Shown here piece by piece: positions 8,895-16,730 of a DNA stretch of 64,000 bases (positions within the stretch are counted from its first letter, which is position 1; the number at the start of each line of letters is the position of its first letter). A program made the translations under genes and the position numbers. Under the pieces are notes generated by a model. That model saw only the letters and a list, made by a program, of their open reading frames with translations. It made no database searches and was not told where the DNA came from. Source of the stretch: Thermomonospora echinospora (lineage in GTDB: Bacteria > Actinomycetota > Actinomycetes > Streptosporangiales > Streptosporangiaceae); assembly GCF_900108175.1 (NCBI RefSeq), contig NZ_FNVO01000004.1, positions 248,001 to 312,000 of the forward strand. The letters run 5' to 3'.

Positions 8895-9593
8895 TCAGTA
8901 GCGGCGCCACCACAGGTTGACGGCGTAGTCGACCTCCAGGCCGGGATGCTCGGCCAAGAACGCCTCCGCCAGTTCGGCCGGGAACTCGATGCGCAGCACC
9001 GCGGCCAGGTCCTGCCGGGAGCCGAACGACCAGCGGAACGTCAGCGGCTCCCGGGCGAATCCCTGCCGCGCCCAGAACCGTTCCACCGCCCCGGAGTCGT
9101 AGGAGGGCAGCCAGCGGCGGAACCAGCCGCCGAACGTGGAGCGGGTGGCGTCGTTGTCGATGATCATGGCGGCGCCGCCGCGCCGCACCACCCGGCGCAG
9201 CTCGGCCAGCCCCGGCTCGCAGCCCGGCCCGAAGAAGTAGGCCCACCGCGCGTGCACCACGTCCACCGAGGCGTCCGGCAGCGGGATCGCCTGGGCGGCG
9301 CCCACCCGCACCGTGACGTTCGTCAAGTCGCGCACCCGCCGGCGGGCCGCCGCCGCCAGGCCCGCGTGCGGCTCCACCCCGACCACCCGGGACGCCTCGC
9401 GGGCGAACATCGGCAGGTGGAAGCCGGTGCCGCAGCCCAGGTCCAGCACGGTCGCCCCGGCCCACGGCCGGATCCGGCGCAGCGCCGACTCCAGCACCCC
9501 GTCGGGGTCCACGGCGCGGTTCTCGATCTCGTAGACCTGCGGGGAGTTCCAAATATTGGGGCTGGGCACGGCGCCCGCCGCGATCTCGGCCAC
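8895..9593 (-). CDS. Class I SAM-dependent methyltransferase
   Basis: The substrate cannot be told. The Rossmann SAM site is clear: VLDLGCGTGFHLPMF (motif I) and an acidic GVEPHAG (motif II), with an AIPLPDASVDVVHARW segment in the position of motif IV. The frame is open to 9797, but the upstream part is low-complexity and overlaps a 26-bp tandem repeat. A -10-like TATAGC on the minus strand (9637-9642) also sits inside it. I therefore take the GTG at 9593 (232 residues). ATG at 9752 is the alternative, and neither has a good ribosome site. It follows radA's promoter end and is transcribed away from the TIM-barrel gene. Confidence 0.75.
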   Translation of the reverse strand: MAEIAAGAVPSPNIWNSPQVYEIENRAVDPDGVLESALRRIRPWAGATVLDLGCGTGFHLPMFAREASRVVGVEPHAGLAAAARRRVRDLTNVTVRVGAAQAIPLPDASVDVVHARWAYFFGPGCEPGLAELRRVVRRGGAAMIIDNDATRSTFGGWFRRWLPSYDSGAVERFWARQGFAREPLTFRWSFGSRQDLAAVLRIEFPAELAEAFLAEHPGLEVDYAVNLWWRRY

Positions 9594-9754
9594 GGTCGCC
9601 GAGGGTAGCCGTATCCGGAGGATGCCGCGCGGGTCGGCTATACCGGGCGGACGGAATCCGCGACACACCGCATAGGCTTTTCGTTGCACGGCGCCGGTGC
9701 GGCGGGCGGCATCGTCCGACGCGGCCCGAGCCGACCGGATTTCGTGCGGCATGA

Positions 9755-9806
9755 GGCCGGCCGGGTTCGATGCGGCGCCGGGCCGGCCGGGTTCCATTCG
9801 GCGCGA
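9755..9806. repeat. 26-bp imperfect tandem duplication
   Basis: Two adjacent 26-bp units (9755-9780 and 9781-9806) match at 22 of 26 positions. They lie in the divergent gap between the methyltransferase and the TIM-barrel gene. Their presence argues that upstream codons in both frames are not real coding sequence. Confidence 0.75.
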
Positions 9807-9859
9807 GGCCGACCGGTGCTCACGAGGTGACCAATGAGCGATCTTCAGGCGGGACAGCG

Positions 9860-10744
9860 GTGACCGCGCGGCACGACGATGCGGTACCGGCGGGGCTGCG
9901 GCTGCCGGACGCCCCGGTGACGCTGTCGACGGCCTCGGTCTATCCGGAGAAGGTGCCCAGCGCCTTCGAGATCGCCGCCGCGCTGGGCTACGACGGGGTC
10001 GAGGTCATGGTCGCCACCGACGCCGCCTCGCAGGACCTCAACGTGCTGCGCCGGCTGTCGGACTACCACCAGGTGCCGATCAAGTCGATCCACGCGCCCT
10101 GCCTGCTGCTCACCCAGCGGGTGTGGGGGCGCGAGCCGTGGGGCAAGCTGGTGCGCTCCAAGGAGGTCGCCGAGGAACTGGGCGCCGAGGTGGTGGTCGT
10201 CCACCCGCCGTTCCGCTGGCAGCGCGAGTACGCCCGGGAGTTCGTCGAGGGGCTGGCGCGCATGCAGGACGAGACCGACGTGGTGTTCGCGGTGGAGAAC
10301 ATGTTCCCGGTGCGGGCGCGCGGCGCCGAGGTGGGCATGTACTTGCCCGACTGGAACCCCGTCGACCAGGACTTCCCCTACGTGACGCTGGACCTGTCGC
10401 ACACCGCGGTGTCGGGCTCGGACGCGCTGGAGATGGCCTCCGGTCTCGGCGACCGGCTGCGCCACGTCCATCTGGCCGACGGCGTCGGGGTCACCAACAA
10501 GGACGAGCATCTGGTGCCCGGCCGGGGCAACCAGCCCTGCGACGCCATGTTGGAGAAGCTGGCCGGGGACGGCTTCGGCGGGCACATCGTGCTGGAGGTC
10601 AACACCCGACGGGCGGCGAGCCGGGGCGAGCGGCTGGAGGACCTGGCCGAGGCGCTGGCGTTCACCCGGCTGCACCTGGCCGCCGCCGACCGCACCTGGG
10701 AGGTCACCCCGGCCGGAGAGGTGTCCCGCCGGGGCATGGGCTGA
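9860..10744 (+). CDS. Sugar phosphate isomerase/epimerase-like TIM-barrel protein
   Basis: The 294-residue product belongs to the AP-endonuclease-2/xylose isomerase-like TIM-barrel superfamily. Visible motifs are [10 protein letters not shown] near the N-terminus, [34 protein letters not shown], a metal-site [20 protein letters not shown] and VLEVN. The isolated E, D, H and E residues fit a metal site. The GTG at 9860 is chosen because conserved homology begins shortly after it; GTG at 9827 is possible. Mycobacteria carry a close relative near proC (Rv0498 by recollection). The reaction is not known. It overlaps the TetR gene by one base, so a regulator-enzyme pair is implied. Confidence 0.85.
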   Translation: MTARHDDAVPAGLRLPDAPVTLSTASVYPEKVPSAFEIAAALGYDGVEVMVATDAASQDLNVLRRLSDYHQVPIKSIHAPCLLLTQRVWGREPWGKLVRSKEVAEELGAEVVVVHPPFRWQREYAREFVEGLARMQDETDVVFAVENMFPVRARGAEVGMYLPDWNPVDQDFPYVTLDLSHTAVSGSDALEMASGLGDRLRHVHLADGVGVTNKDEHLVPGRGNQPCDAMLEKLAGDGFGGHIVLEVNTRRAASRGERLEDLAEALAFTRLHLAAADRTWEVTPAGEVSRRGMG

Positions 10745-11346
10745 TGGCCGCCGACGCCTCTACCCGGCCCGGCCGGCCCGGGCGGCGTCCCGGACCCACC
10801 GAGACGCGGGAGAAGATTCTGGACTGCGCCCGCCGGCTGTTCGCCGAGAAGGGCTACGACGGCGCCTCGCTGCGCGGCATCGCCCGTGAGGCGGGGGTGG
10901 ACCCGGCGCTGGTGCACCATTTCTTCGGCACCAAGCAGGGCGTCTTCATCGAGGCCATGCGCTTCCCGATCGACCCGCAGGCGATCCTGTCGCGCGTCGC
11001 GGGCACCCGGTCGCGGGACGAGCTGGGCGTGGCGCTGGCCGAGGTCTTCCTGGAGATCTGGGAGGACCCGGCCAGGCGTGTGCCGGTGCTGGCGATGCTC
11101 CGTTCGGCCATGACGAACGAGCAGGTCGCGACCATGATGCGGCAGTTCGTGTCGGCCGCGCTGCTGGGGCCCGTCACCGAGGCGTTCGGCATCGCGCCGA
11201 TCCGGGTCGAGGCCGCCGTCGGCCAGCTGATCGGCGTGGCCATGCTGCGGTACGTGCTGGGTGTCGAGCCGATCGCCTCGGCCACCCGGCAGGAGCTGGT
11301 GGAGTTGCTCGCGCCCACCCTCCAGCGTCACTTCGACGAGGGCTGA
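10744..11346 (+). CDS. TetR/AcrR-family transcriptional regulator
   Basis: The 200-residue protein has an N-terminal TetR helix-turn-helix at about 20-66: TREKILDCARRLFAEKGYDG, then SLRGIAREAGVDPALVHHFFGTKQGVF. The rest is an all-helical ligand domain without recognisable signature. The start codon ATG shares one base with the preceding stop (TGATG). A short Pro/Arg/Gly-rich tail ([13 protein letters not shown]) precedes the DNA-binding domain and may add minor-groove contacts. The ABC exporter genes begin 128 bp downstream behind their own promoter with an inverted repeat, and TetR proteins commonly repress a neighbouring exporter, so that operon is the likely target (inference). Confidence 0.9.
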   Translation: MAADASTRPGRPGRRPGPTETREKILDCARRLFAEKGYDGASLRGIAREAGVDPALVHHFFGTKQGVFIEAMRFPIDPQAILSRVAGTRSRDELGVALAEVFLEIWEDPARRVPVLAMLRSAMTNEQVATMMRQFVSAALLGPVTEAFGIAPIRVEAAVGQLIGVAMLRYVLGVEPIASATRQELVELLAPTLQRHFDEG

Positions 11347-11439
11347 GCCCGTCCGGCCGTCCGGCCGGAGTTCCCCGGATCCCGGGCGGCGGTCCCGCAC
11401 CGCACCGTGCCGTGGCCGCCGCGTGTCTCCAGGAGTGTC

Positions 11440-11484
11440 TTGACGGCGTCTTTGCGTCCGCTTAAATTCAACGCATGATGAATT
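11440..11484 (+). promoter_or_regulatory. Promoter of the ABC exporter operon with overlapping inverted repeat
   Basis: TTGACG (11440-11445), a 17-bp spacer and TAAATT (11463-11468) form a near-consensus sigma-70-type promoter. The ATG at 11475 is 7 bases after the -10, so the mRNA is predicted to be leaderless. AATTCA (11465-11470) and TGAATT (11479-11484) form an inverted repeat with an 8-base spacer across the -10 and start codon, well placed for a repressor such as the upstream TetR protein. Confidence 0.6.
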
Positions 11485-12224
11485 CTACTGCGGCGGACCC
11501 CCCGCCGACGGCGGTGAGCGTGCGCGACTTGCGGGTACGGCGGGGCGGCCGGGACGTCCTGCGCGGGATCGGGTTCGACGTACCGCGCGGTTCGGTGGTG
11601 GGGCTGCTGGGGCCCAGCGGCTGCGGCAAGACCACGCTGATCCGGGCGATCGTGGGCGTGCAGATCGTCCGCGGCGGCACCGTCACGGTGCTGGGCCGCC
11701 CGGCCGGTCATCCCGAGCTGCGCCGCCTGGTCGGCTACGCGACGCAGAACCCGGCCGTGTACACCGACATCACCGTCACCGAGAACCTGCGCTACTTCGC
11801 CTCGGTGCTGGGCGCGCCGCGCGGCGACGTGCGGCGGGTCATCGACGAGGTCGGCCTCGGCCGCCACCGCGACCAGGTGGCCGCCACGCTGTCCGGCGGG
11901 CAGCTCAGCCGGCTCAGCCTTGCGGTCGCCCTGCTCGGCCGCCCCGAGCTGCTCGTCCTGGACGAGCCCACCGTCGGGCTCGACCCGCTGCTGCGGCAGG
12001 AACTGTGGGAGCTGTTCGGCGAGTTGGCCGCCGGGGGCACCACGCTGCTGGTGTCCAGCCATGTCATGGACGAGGCGGCCAGATGCCGGCGGCTGCTGCT
12101 GATGCGCGAGGGCGCGATCCTGGCCGACGACGCCCCCGACGCGCTGCGCGCCCGTACCGGCGCCGACGACCTGGAGGAGGTCTTCCTCCGGCTGATCTCG
12201 CAGCACGTGGAGGCGGCATCATGA
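11475..12224 (+). CDS. ABC transporter ATP-binding protein (drug/lipid exporter type)
   Basis: The 249-residue nucleotide-binding subunit has Walker A GPSGCGKT at about 46-53, a Q-loop around YATQNPAVY, the signature LSGGQ near 140, Walker B LLVLDEPTVGLD near 160 and an H-loop His in SSHVMDEA. The pattern is that of the DrrA/CcmA-like exporters. It overlaps the permease gene by 4 bases (ATGA). No ribosome site is seen because the ATG lies at the predicted transcription start. The substrate is unknown, and the upstream TetR protein is the probable regulator. Confidence 0.92.
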   Translation: MMNSTAADPPPTAVSVRDLRVRRGGRDVLRGIGFDVPRGSVVGLLGPSGCGKTTLIRAIVGVQIVRGGTVTVLGRPAGHPELRRLVGYATQNPAVYTDITVTENLRYFASVLGAPRGDVRRVIDEVGLGRHRDQVAATLSGGQLSRLSLAVALLGRPELLVLDEPTVGLDPLLRQELWELFGELAAGGTTLLVSSHVMDEAARCRRLLLMREGAILADDAPDALRARTGADDLEEVFLRLISQHVEAAS

Positions 12225-12955
12225 GCGTGGGCGTGACACTGGCGACGACACGGCGCATCCTGAGCCAGCTCAGGCACGACCACCGGACGGTCGGGCTGAT
12301 CGTCGGGGTGCCGAGCCTGCTGATGATCCTGCTGCGGTACGTGCTCGACCAGCCGGGGATGTTCGACCGGGTGGGCCCCATGCTGCTGGGCGTGTTCCCG
12401 CTGATCATCATGTTCGTGGTGACCAGCGTCGGCACCCTGCGCGAGCGCTCCGGCGGCACGCTGGAGCGGCTCATGACGATGCCGCTGGGCAAGCTGGACC
12501 TGCTGCTGGGCTACGCGCTGGCGTTCGGCCTGGTGTCGCTGCTGCAGGTGGGCGTGGTGCTGGCCCTCTCGCTGACCTGGCTGGACCTGGACCTGGCCGG
12601 CCCGGTGGGCGTGCTGGTGGCGGCAGCGGTGCTGTGCGCGCTGCTCGGCGTGGCGCTCGGGCTGCTGGCCAGCGCGTTCGCCCGGACGGAGTTCCAGGCG
12701 GTGCAGCTGATGCCCGCGTTCGTGCTGCCGCAGGCACTGCTGTGCGGGCTGTTCGTGCCGCGCGACCAGATGGCGGGCTGGCTGGAGGCGATCTCCGCCG
12801 TGCTGCCGCTGTCGTACGCGGTGGAGGCGATGCAGCAGGTCACCCAGGAGTCCGGGGTGACCGGCACGCTGCTGGCGGACATCGCGGTGATCGCCGGCTG
12901 CACGCTGCTGGCCCTGGGGCTGGGCGCCGCCACCCTCCGCCGCCGCACCCCCTGA
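12221..12955 (+). CDS. ABC-2 type transporter permease
   Basis: The 244-residue protein has six hydrophobic segments, the family's usual number. They lie near GLIVGVPSLLMILL, VFPLIIMFVVTSV, LGYALAFGLVSLLQVGVVL, VLVAAAVLCALLGVALGLL, LMPAFVLPQALLCGLFV and IAVIAGCTLLALGLGAA. An ABC-2 signature-like run (RERSGGTLERLMTMPL) follows the second helix. It pairs with the preceding ATPase through an ATGA overlap and completes an exporter. The stop codon lies in the first unit of a 16-bp tandem duplication at 12947-12978. Confidence 0.92.
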   Translation: MSVGVTLATTRRILSQLRHDHRTVGLIVGVPSLLMILLRYVLDQPGMFDRVGPMLLGVFPLIIMFVVTSVGTLRERSGGTLERLMTMPLGKLDLLLGYALAFGLVSLLQVGVVLALSLTWLDLDLAGPVGVLVAAAVLCALLGVALGLLASAFARTEFQAVQLMPAFVLPQALLCGLFVPRDQMAGWLEAISAVLPLSYAVEAMQQVTQESGVTGTLLADIAVIAGCTLLALGLGAATLRRRTP

Positions 12956-12978
12956 ACGGCGGACCCCCTGAACGGCGG
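12947..12978. repeat. 16-bp perfect tandem duplication at the permease stop
   Basis: The unit accccctgaacggcgg occurs twice, at 12947-12962 and 12963-12978. The first copy holds the permease stop codon. The shift of 16 bases changes frame, so the second copy is noncoding. Confidence 0.85.
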
Positions 12979-13057
12979 ACCGGCACGCAGGTCGCAAAAA
13001 GGTCGAGTGTGTACAAAGGGCGCTGATATGCGGGACGCCGATTGTAAACTCCGCGCC

Positions 13058-14182
13058 ATGAGCACCCGGTCCCCCCAAGAATCCTCCGCGAGTGCCGGGC
13101 CGTCCGGCGACGGACCCGACACCGGGGAGGGCACCGCGATCGCCGAGCCGCCCGAGCAGGCGGCCCGGGCGCGGCGCAGGCAGCGGCGGCGCCGGGTGCT
13201 GCTGGCGGTGCTGGTCTTCGTGGTGCTGATCGCGCTCGGCCTGGGCGGCCTGCTGTGGCAGCGGCAGGCGTCCTACAACGGCAACATCGACCGGCTGCCC
13301 GGCACGATGCCGACCGGCCCCCGTCCCGGCCCCAACGTGGTCGGCACCGAGAACTGGCTGCTGGTGGGCTCCGACACCCGGGTCGAGGCGCACACCACCG
13401 GCGAGGGCGGGCAACTGTGGAAGCCGGGGCAGCAGCGCTCGGACACGCTGATGCTGCTGCACCTGCCGGCCGAGCGGGACAAGGCGTACGTCATCTCCAT
13501 CCCCCGCGACTCGTGGGTGCCGGTGCCCGGCTACGGCACCCAGAAGATCAACGCGGCGTTCTCCTACGGCGGGCCGCCGCTGCTGATCCAGACCGTGGAG
13601 TCGCTGACCGGGGTGCGCATCGACCACTTCGGCGCGATCGACTTCAACGGCTTCAAGGACATGACCGACGCGCTCGGCGGGGTGGACGTGCACATCGCCG
13701 AGACCGTCAGCGACCCGAAGAACAACATCACCTGGCAGGCCGGCAAGAACCATCTGGACGGCGACAAGGCGCTGCTGTTCGTCCGGCAGCGCTACAACCT
13801 GCCCAACGGCGACTTCGACCGGATCAAGCGCCAGCAGGCGTTCCTGCGGGCCGTCACCCAGAAGGCCGCCGAGGGCGGGACGGTCACCAACCCACTCAAG
13901 CTCGACCGGTTCCTGTCGGCGTTCACCAAGTCGATCAGCGTGGACGAGTCGGTGTCCGCGGGCGACCTGCGGTCGCTGGCGCTGAGCATGCGCAACGTGC
14001 GCGGCTCGGACATCACCTTCATGACCGTCCCCAACAAGGGCCCTGCGGCGCGCGGCCGGCAGAGCGTGGTGCTGCTGGACGACGCCAAGGCCAAGCTCCT
14101 GTACGAGGCCGTGCGCGGCGCCGAGGTGGCCGAGTACGTCAAGGAGCACGGCGGCGCCAACAGCGTCGGCAAGGTCTCCTGA
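13058..14182 (+). CDS. LytR-CpsA-Psr (LCP) family cell-wall ligase
   Basis: LCP proteins transfer lipid-linked glycopolymers such as teichoic acids or arabinogalactan onto peptidoglycan. The 374-residue product has a disordered cytoplasmic N-terminus, an Arg-rich stop (about 36-46), one transmembrane helix (about 47-67) and an outer LCP domain. LCP markers are SDTLMLLHL, an ISIPRDSWV motif with the catalytic Arg/Asp, KINAAFSYGG, DFNGF, LDGDKALLFVRQR and FDRIKRQQ. ATG 13058 is preferred over one at 13007. A -10-like TAAACT at 13045-13050 lies 8 bases ahead, so a leaderless mRNA is plausible. Confidence 0.92.
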   Translation: MSTRSPQESSASAGPSGDGPDTGEGTAIAEPPEQAARARRRQRRRRVLLAVLVFVVLIALGLGGLLWQRQASYNGNIDRLPGTMPTGPRPGPNVVGTENWLLVGSDTRVEAHTTGEGGQLWKPGQQRSDTLMLLHLPAERDKAYVISIPRDSWVPVPGYGTQKINAAFSYGGPPLLIQTVESLTGVRIDHFGAIDFNGFKDMTDALGGVDVHIAETVSDPKNNITWQAGKNHLDGDKALLFVRQRYNLPNGDFDRIKRQQAFLRAVTQKAAEGGTVTNPLKLDRFLSAFTKSISVDESVSAGDLRSLALSMRNVRGSDITFMTVPNKGPAARGRQSVVLLDDAKAKLLYEAVRGAEVAEYVKEHGGANSVGKVS

Positions 14183-14283
14183 GGCGTCCCCAGGGCCCCA
14201 TGAGCCCGCGGAGGTGCCTTTCGGTACCCGCATAACCTGGACGTGGCGGGACGGCGCGGTCCCGTCGGAAAAGGGGTTGCACC

Positions 14284-15204
14284 GTGCTTCGTCAGGTCCT
14301 GCTGGCCGCTTCCCGCAGCGATGGCGTCCGTAAGGCGGTGGAGACCGCCCCTTTTTCCCGGGGGGCGGTGCGCCGGTTCATCGCGGGGGAGACGGTGGAC
14401 GACGCGCTGGAGGTCACGCAGCGGCTCATCGGTGATGGGCTGTCGGTCACGCTGGACCACCTCGGCGAGGACACCACCGACGCGGGCCAGGCCAAGGCGG
14501 TCGTGGAGAACTACCTGGCGCTGCTGGAGCGGATCTCCGCCGCCGGGCTCGGCACCCGGGCCGAGGCCTCGGTGAAGCTGTCGGCGGTGGGCCAGGCCCT
14601 CGACGAGGACCTCGCCGTCGAGAACGCCCGCCGTATCTGCGCGGCGGCCAAGGCGGCCGGCACCACGGTGACCCTGGACATGGAGGACCACACCACGGTC
14701 GACTCCACCCTGCGGATCCTCGGTGAGCTCAGGCGCGACTACCCCAGCACGGGCGCGGTCATCCAGTCCTACCTGCGCCGTGCGGAGCAGTACTGCGCCG
14801 ACCTGGCGTACCAGGGATCCCGGGTACGCCTATGCAAGGGCGCCTACGCCGCCCCTGAGGACGTCGCCTTCTCCTCCAAGGAGGAGGTCGACAAGTCCTA
14901 CGTGCGCTGCATGAGGGTGCTCATGGCGGGCCAGGGCCACCCCATGCTGGCCACCCACGACCCGCGCCTCATCGAGATCGCGGGCGCGCTGGCCGTGCTC
15001 CACGACCGCGCCCCCGGCGACTTCGAGTACCAGATGCTGTACGGGATCCGCCCCGCCGAGCAGCGCCGCCTGGTCGGTCTCGGCGCGCAGGTACGGGTGT
15101 ACGTCCCCTACGGCGGGCAGTGGTACGGCTACGCGATGCGGCGGATGGCCGAGCGCCCCGCCAACCTGGCCTTCGTGCTGCGCTCGTTCGCGACCAGGTC
15201 ATGA
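14284..15204 (+). CDS. Proline dehydrogenase (monofunctional, PutB type)
   Basis: This FAD enzyme oxidises proline to pyrroline-5-carboxylate and passes electrons to the quinone pool. The 306-residue product matches the monofunctional actinobacterial form. Markers include EASVKLSAVGQ, TLDMEDH, VIQSYLRRAE, RLCKGAYA, ATHDPRLIE, FEYQMLYGIR and the C-terminal VPYGGQWYGYAMRR. The GTG at 14284 follows an AAGGGG site. No P5C dehydrogenase domain is attached. Its neighbour proC catalyses the reverse direction of proline metabolism, 31 bp downstream, so the two could form a proline/P5C cycle if expressed together. Confidence 0.93.
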   Translation: MLRQVLLAASRSDGVRKAVETAPFSRGAVRRFIAGETVDDALEVTQRLIGDGLSVTLDHLGEDTTDAGQAKAVVENYLALLERISAAGLGTRAEASVKLSAVGQALDEDLAVENARRICAAAKAAGTTVTLDMEDHTTVDSTLRILGELRRDYPSTGAVIQSYLRRAEQYCADLAYQGSRVRLCKGAYAAPEDVAFSSKEEVDKSYVRCMRVLMAGQGHPMLATHDPRLIEIAGALAVLHDRAPGDFEYQMLYGIRPAEQRRLVGLGAQVRVYVPYGGQWYGYAMRRMAERPANLAFVLRSFATRS

Positions 15205-15235
15205 GCCCGCCGGGCGCCTCGCTAGGCTGGACGTC

Positions 15236-16039
15236 GTGGGCAAACTGATCGCGATTCTCGGTGCCGGCAAGATGGGCGAGGCGCTGCTGTCGGGCGTGCT
15301 GCGGGCCGGCCGCCGTCCCGCCGAGCTGCTGGTGACCACCCGCCGCGAGGAGCGCGGCGCCCTGCTGCGCGAGCGGTACGGGGTCGAGGTCGTCACCAAC
15401 GCCGAGGCCGCCAAGCGGGCCGACACCCTGATCCTGTCGGTCAAGCCCCAGGACATGGGCACCCTGCTGGGGGAGCTGCACCCGCACGTCCCGGCCGGCC
15501 GGCTGGTGATCTCGATGGCGGCGGGCATCACGACCGGGTTCATCGAGGAGCGGCTGCCCGCCGGGCTGCCGGTGGTGCGGGTCATGTCCAACACGCCGGT
15601 GCACGTGGACGAGGCGATGAGCGTGGTGTCGGCGGGCTCGCACGCCGCCGAGGAGCACCTGCGGGTGGCCGAGGAGCTGCTGTCCCCGGTCGGCCGGGTG
15701 CTGCGCATTCCCGAGTCGCTGCAGGACGGGGCGACCGCGCTGTCGGGCAGCGGGCCGGCCTACTTCTACTACCTGGTCGAGGCGATGGTGGACGCGGGCA
15801 TCCTGCTGGGCATGCCGCGCGCCGCCGCGCTGGAGATGGTGATCCAGTCGGCGGTCGGGGCGGCGGTCATGCTGCGCGACTCCGGCGAGCACCCGGTGCT
15901 GCTGCGCGAGGCGGTCACCTCGCCGGGCGGGACGACCATCGCCGCCATCCGCGAGCTGGAGCGGCACGGGGTGCGGGCGGCGGTCATCGAGGCCATTGAG
16001 GCGGCCCGTAACCGCGGCCGTGAGCTGGCCGAAGGCTGA
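15236..16039 (+). CDS. proC: Pyrroline-5-carboxylate reductase
   Basis: ProC reduces pyrroline-5-carboxylate to proline with NADPH, the last step of proline synthesis. The 267-residue product has the N-terminal Rossmann motif ILGAGKMGEALLSG, then LILSVKPQDM, SMAAGITT, VRVMSNTPVHV, the substrate-site ALSGSGPAYFYYLVEAM and a helical C-terminus with VTSPGGTTIAAI. The start is GTG at 15236. No good ribosome site precedes it; a -10-like TAGGCT at 15222-15227 suggests a leaderless message. The length is normal for the family. Confidence 0.95.
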   Translation: MGKLIAILGAGKMGEALLSGVLRAGRRPAELLVTTRREERGALLRERYGVEVVTNAEAAKRADTLILSVKPQDMGTLLGELHPHVPAGRLVISMAAGITTGFIEERLPAGLPVVRVMSNTPVHVDEAMSVVSAGSHAAEEHLRVAEELLSPVGRVLRIPESLQDGATALSGSGPAYFYYLVEAMVDAGILLGMPRAAALEMVIQSAVGAAVMLRDSGEHPVLLREAVTSPGGTTIAAIRELERHGVRAAVIEAIEAARNRGRELAEG

Positions 16040-16112
16040 CGGCGGGGACTCCGCCCGCAAATCCCCGGCGTTCCGGTTGATCCGGAGCGGGTTCTGTGTC
16101 CGTGTTAAGGGC

Positions 16113-16544
16113 ATGGGAATTCTGCTTCGAGTGCTCGTGGCCGCCGGGCTGGCCGCCGACGCGGTCGTCCACTGGGTGTTCGCGTCGGACATGGCGTTCG
16201 TCGAAGGCGGGAGCATCGCCGGGGACGACCTGTTCCGCGCCCAGGCGATCCTCGCCGCGATCGCGGCGGTGCTGGTGGTGGTGTGGGCGCGGCGGTGGAC
16301 GTACGCGGTCGCGTTCCTGGTGGCGGCCAGCGCGGTCGGCGCCCTGCTGCTGTACTACTACGTCGACGTGGGCCCGCTCGGGCCGCTGCCGCAGATGTAC
16401 GACCCGGCCTGGTACACCGAGAAGACGATCAGCCTGGTCGGCGAGGGTGTGGCGGCGCTCGCGGCGCTCGCCGGGATGCTGCTGCCGGCGCGTTCCGACG
16501 ACCGCTCCCCGTCCGGGGCCCCCGACCGGGCGGGCGCCTTCTGA
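16113..16544 (+). CDS. Four-helix membrane protein of unknown function
   Basis: I do not recognise a named family. The 143-residue product has four hydrophobic segments: LLRVLVAAGLAADAVVHWVF, AILAAIAAVLVVVW, VAFLVAASAVGALLLYYYV and a final VAALAALAGMLL. A conserved-looking outer loop carries YDPAWYTEKT. Small DoxX-like actinobacterial membrane proteins look similar. The frame runs back to 15996, but the codons before ATG 16113 lack hydrophobic order, so I use 16113. It follows proC by 73 bp and converges with the esterase gene. Confidence 0.72.
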   Translation: MGILLRVLVAAGLAADAVVHWVFASDMAFVEGGSIAGDDLFRAQAILAAIAAVLVVVWARRWTYAVAFLVAASAVGALLLYYYVDVGPLGPLPQMYDPAWYTEKTISLVGEGVAALAALAGMLLPARSDDRSPSGAPDRAGAF

Positions 16545-16668
16545 CGACCGGGGTCGCCCAAGGGTCCACGTGCGGCCTCGGCGGGACTCGGGCGTACGCG
16601 CCCCCTTGGCGGGGCTCAACGTGCGCGGACGCCCGGCAGGGCCCGGGCGACCGCGGCGGCGAGTGGCG

Positions 16669-16704
16669 TCCGAGCCGGACTCCGAGCCGGACTCCGAGCC
16701 GGAT
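16669..16704. repeat. 12-bp tandem repeat, three units
   Basis: The unit tccgagccggac is repeated at 16669-16680, 16681-16692 and 16693-16704 (last base changed). It lies in the 186-bp gap between the converging membrane-protein and esterase genes. No other structure was seen in that gap. Confidence 0.88.
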
Positions 16705-16730
16705 TTTGGGCCGCCGCCGGAGACGCGGGC

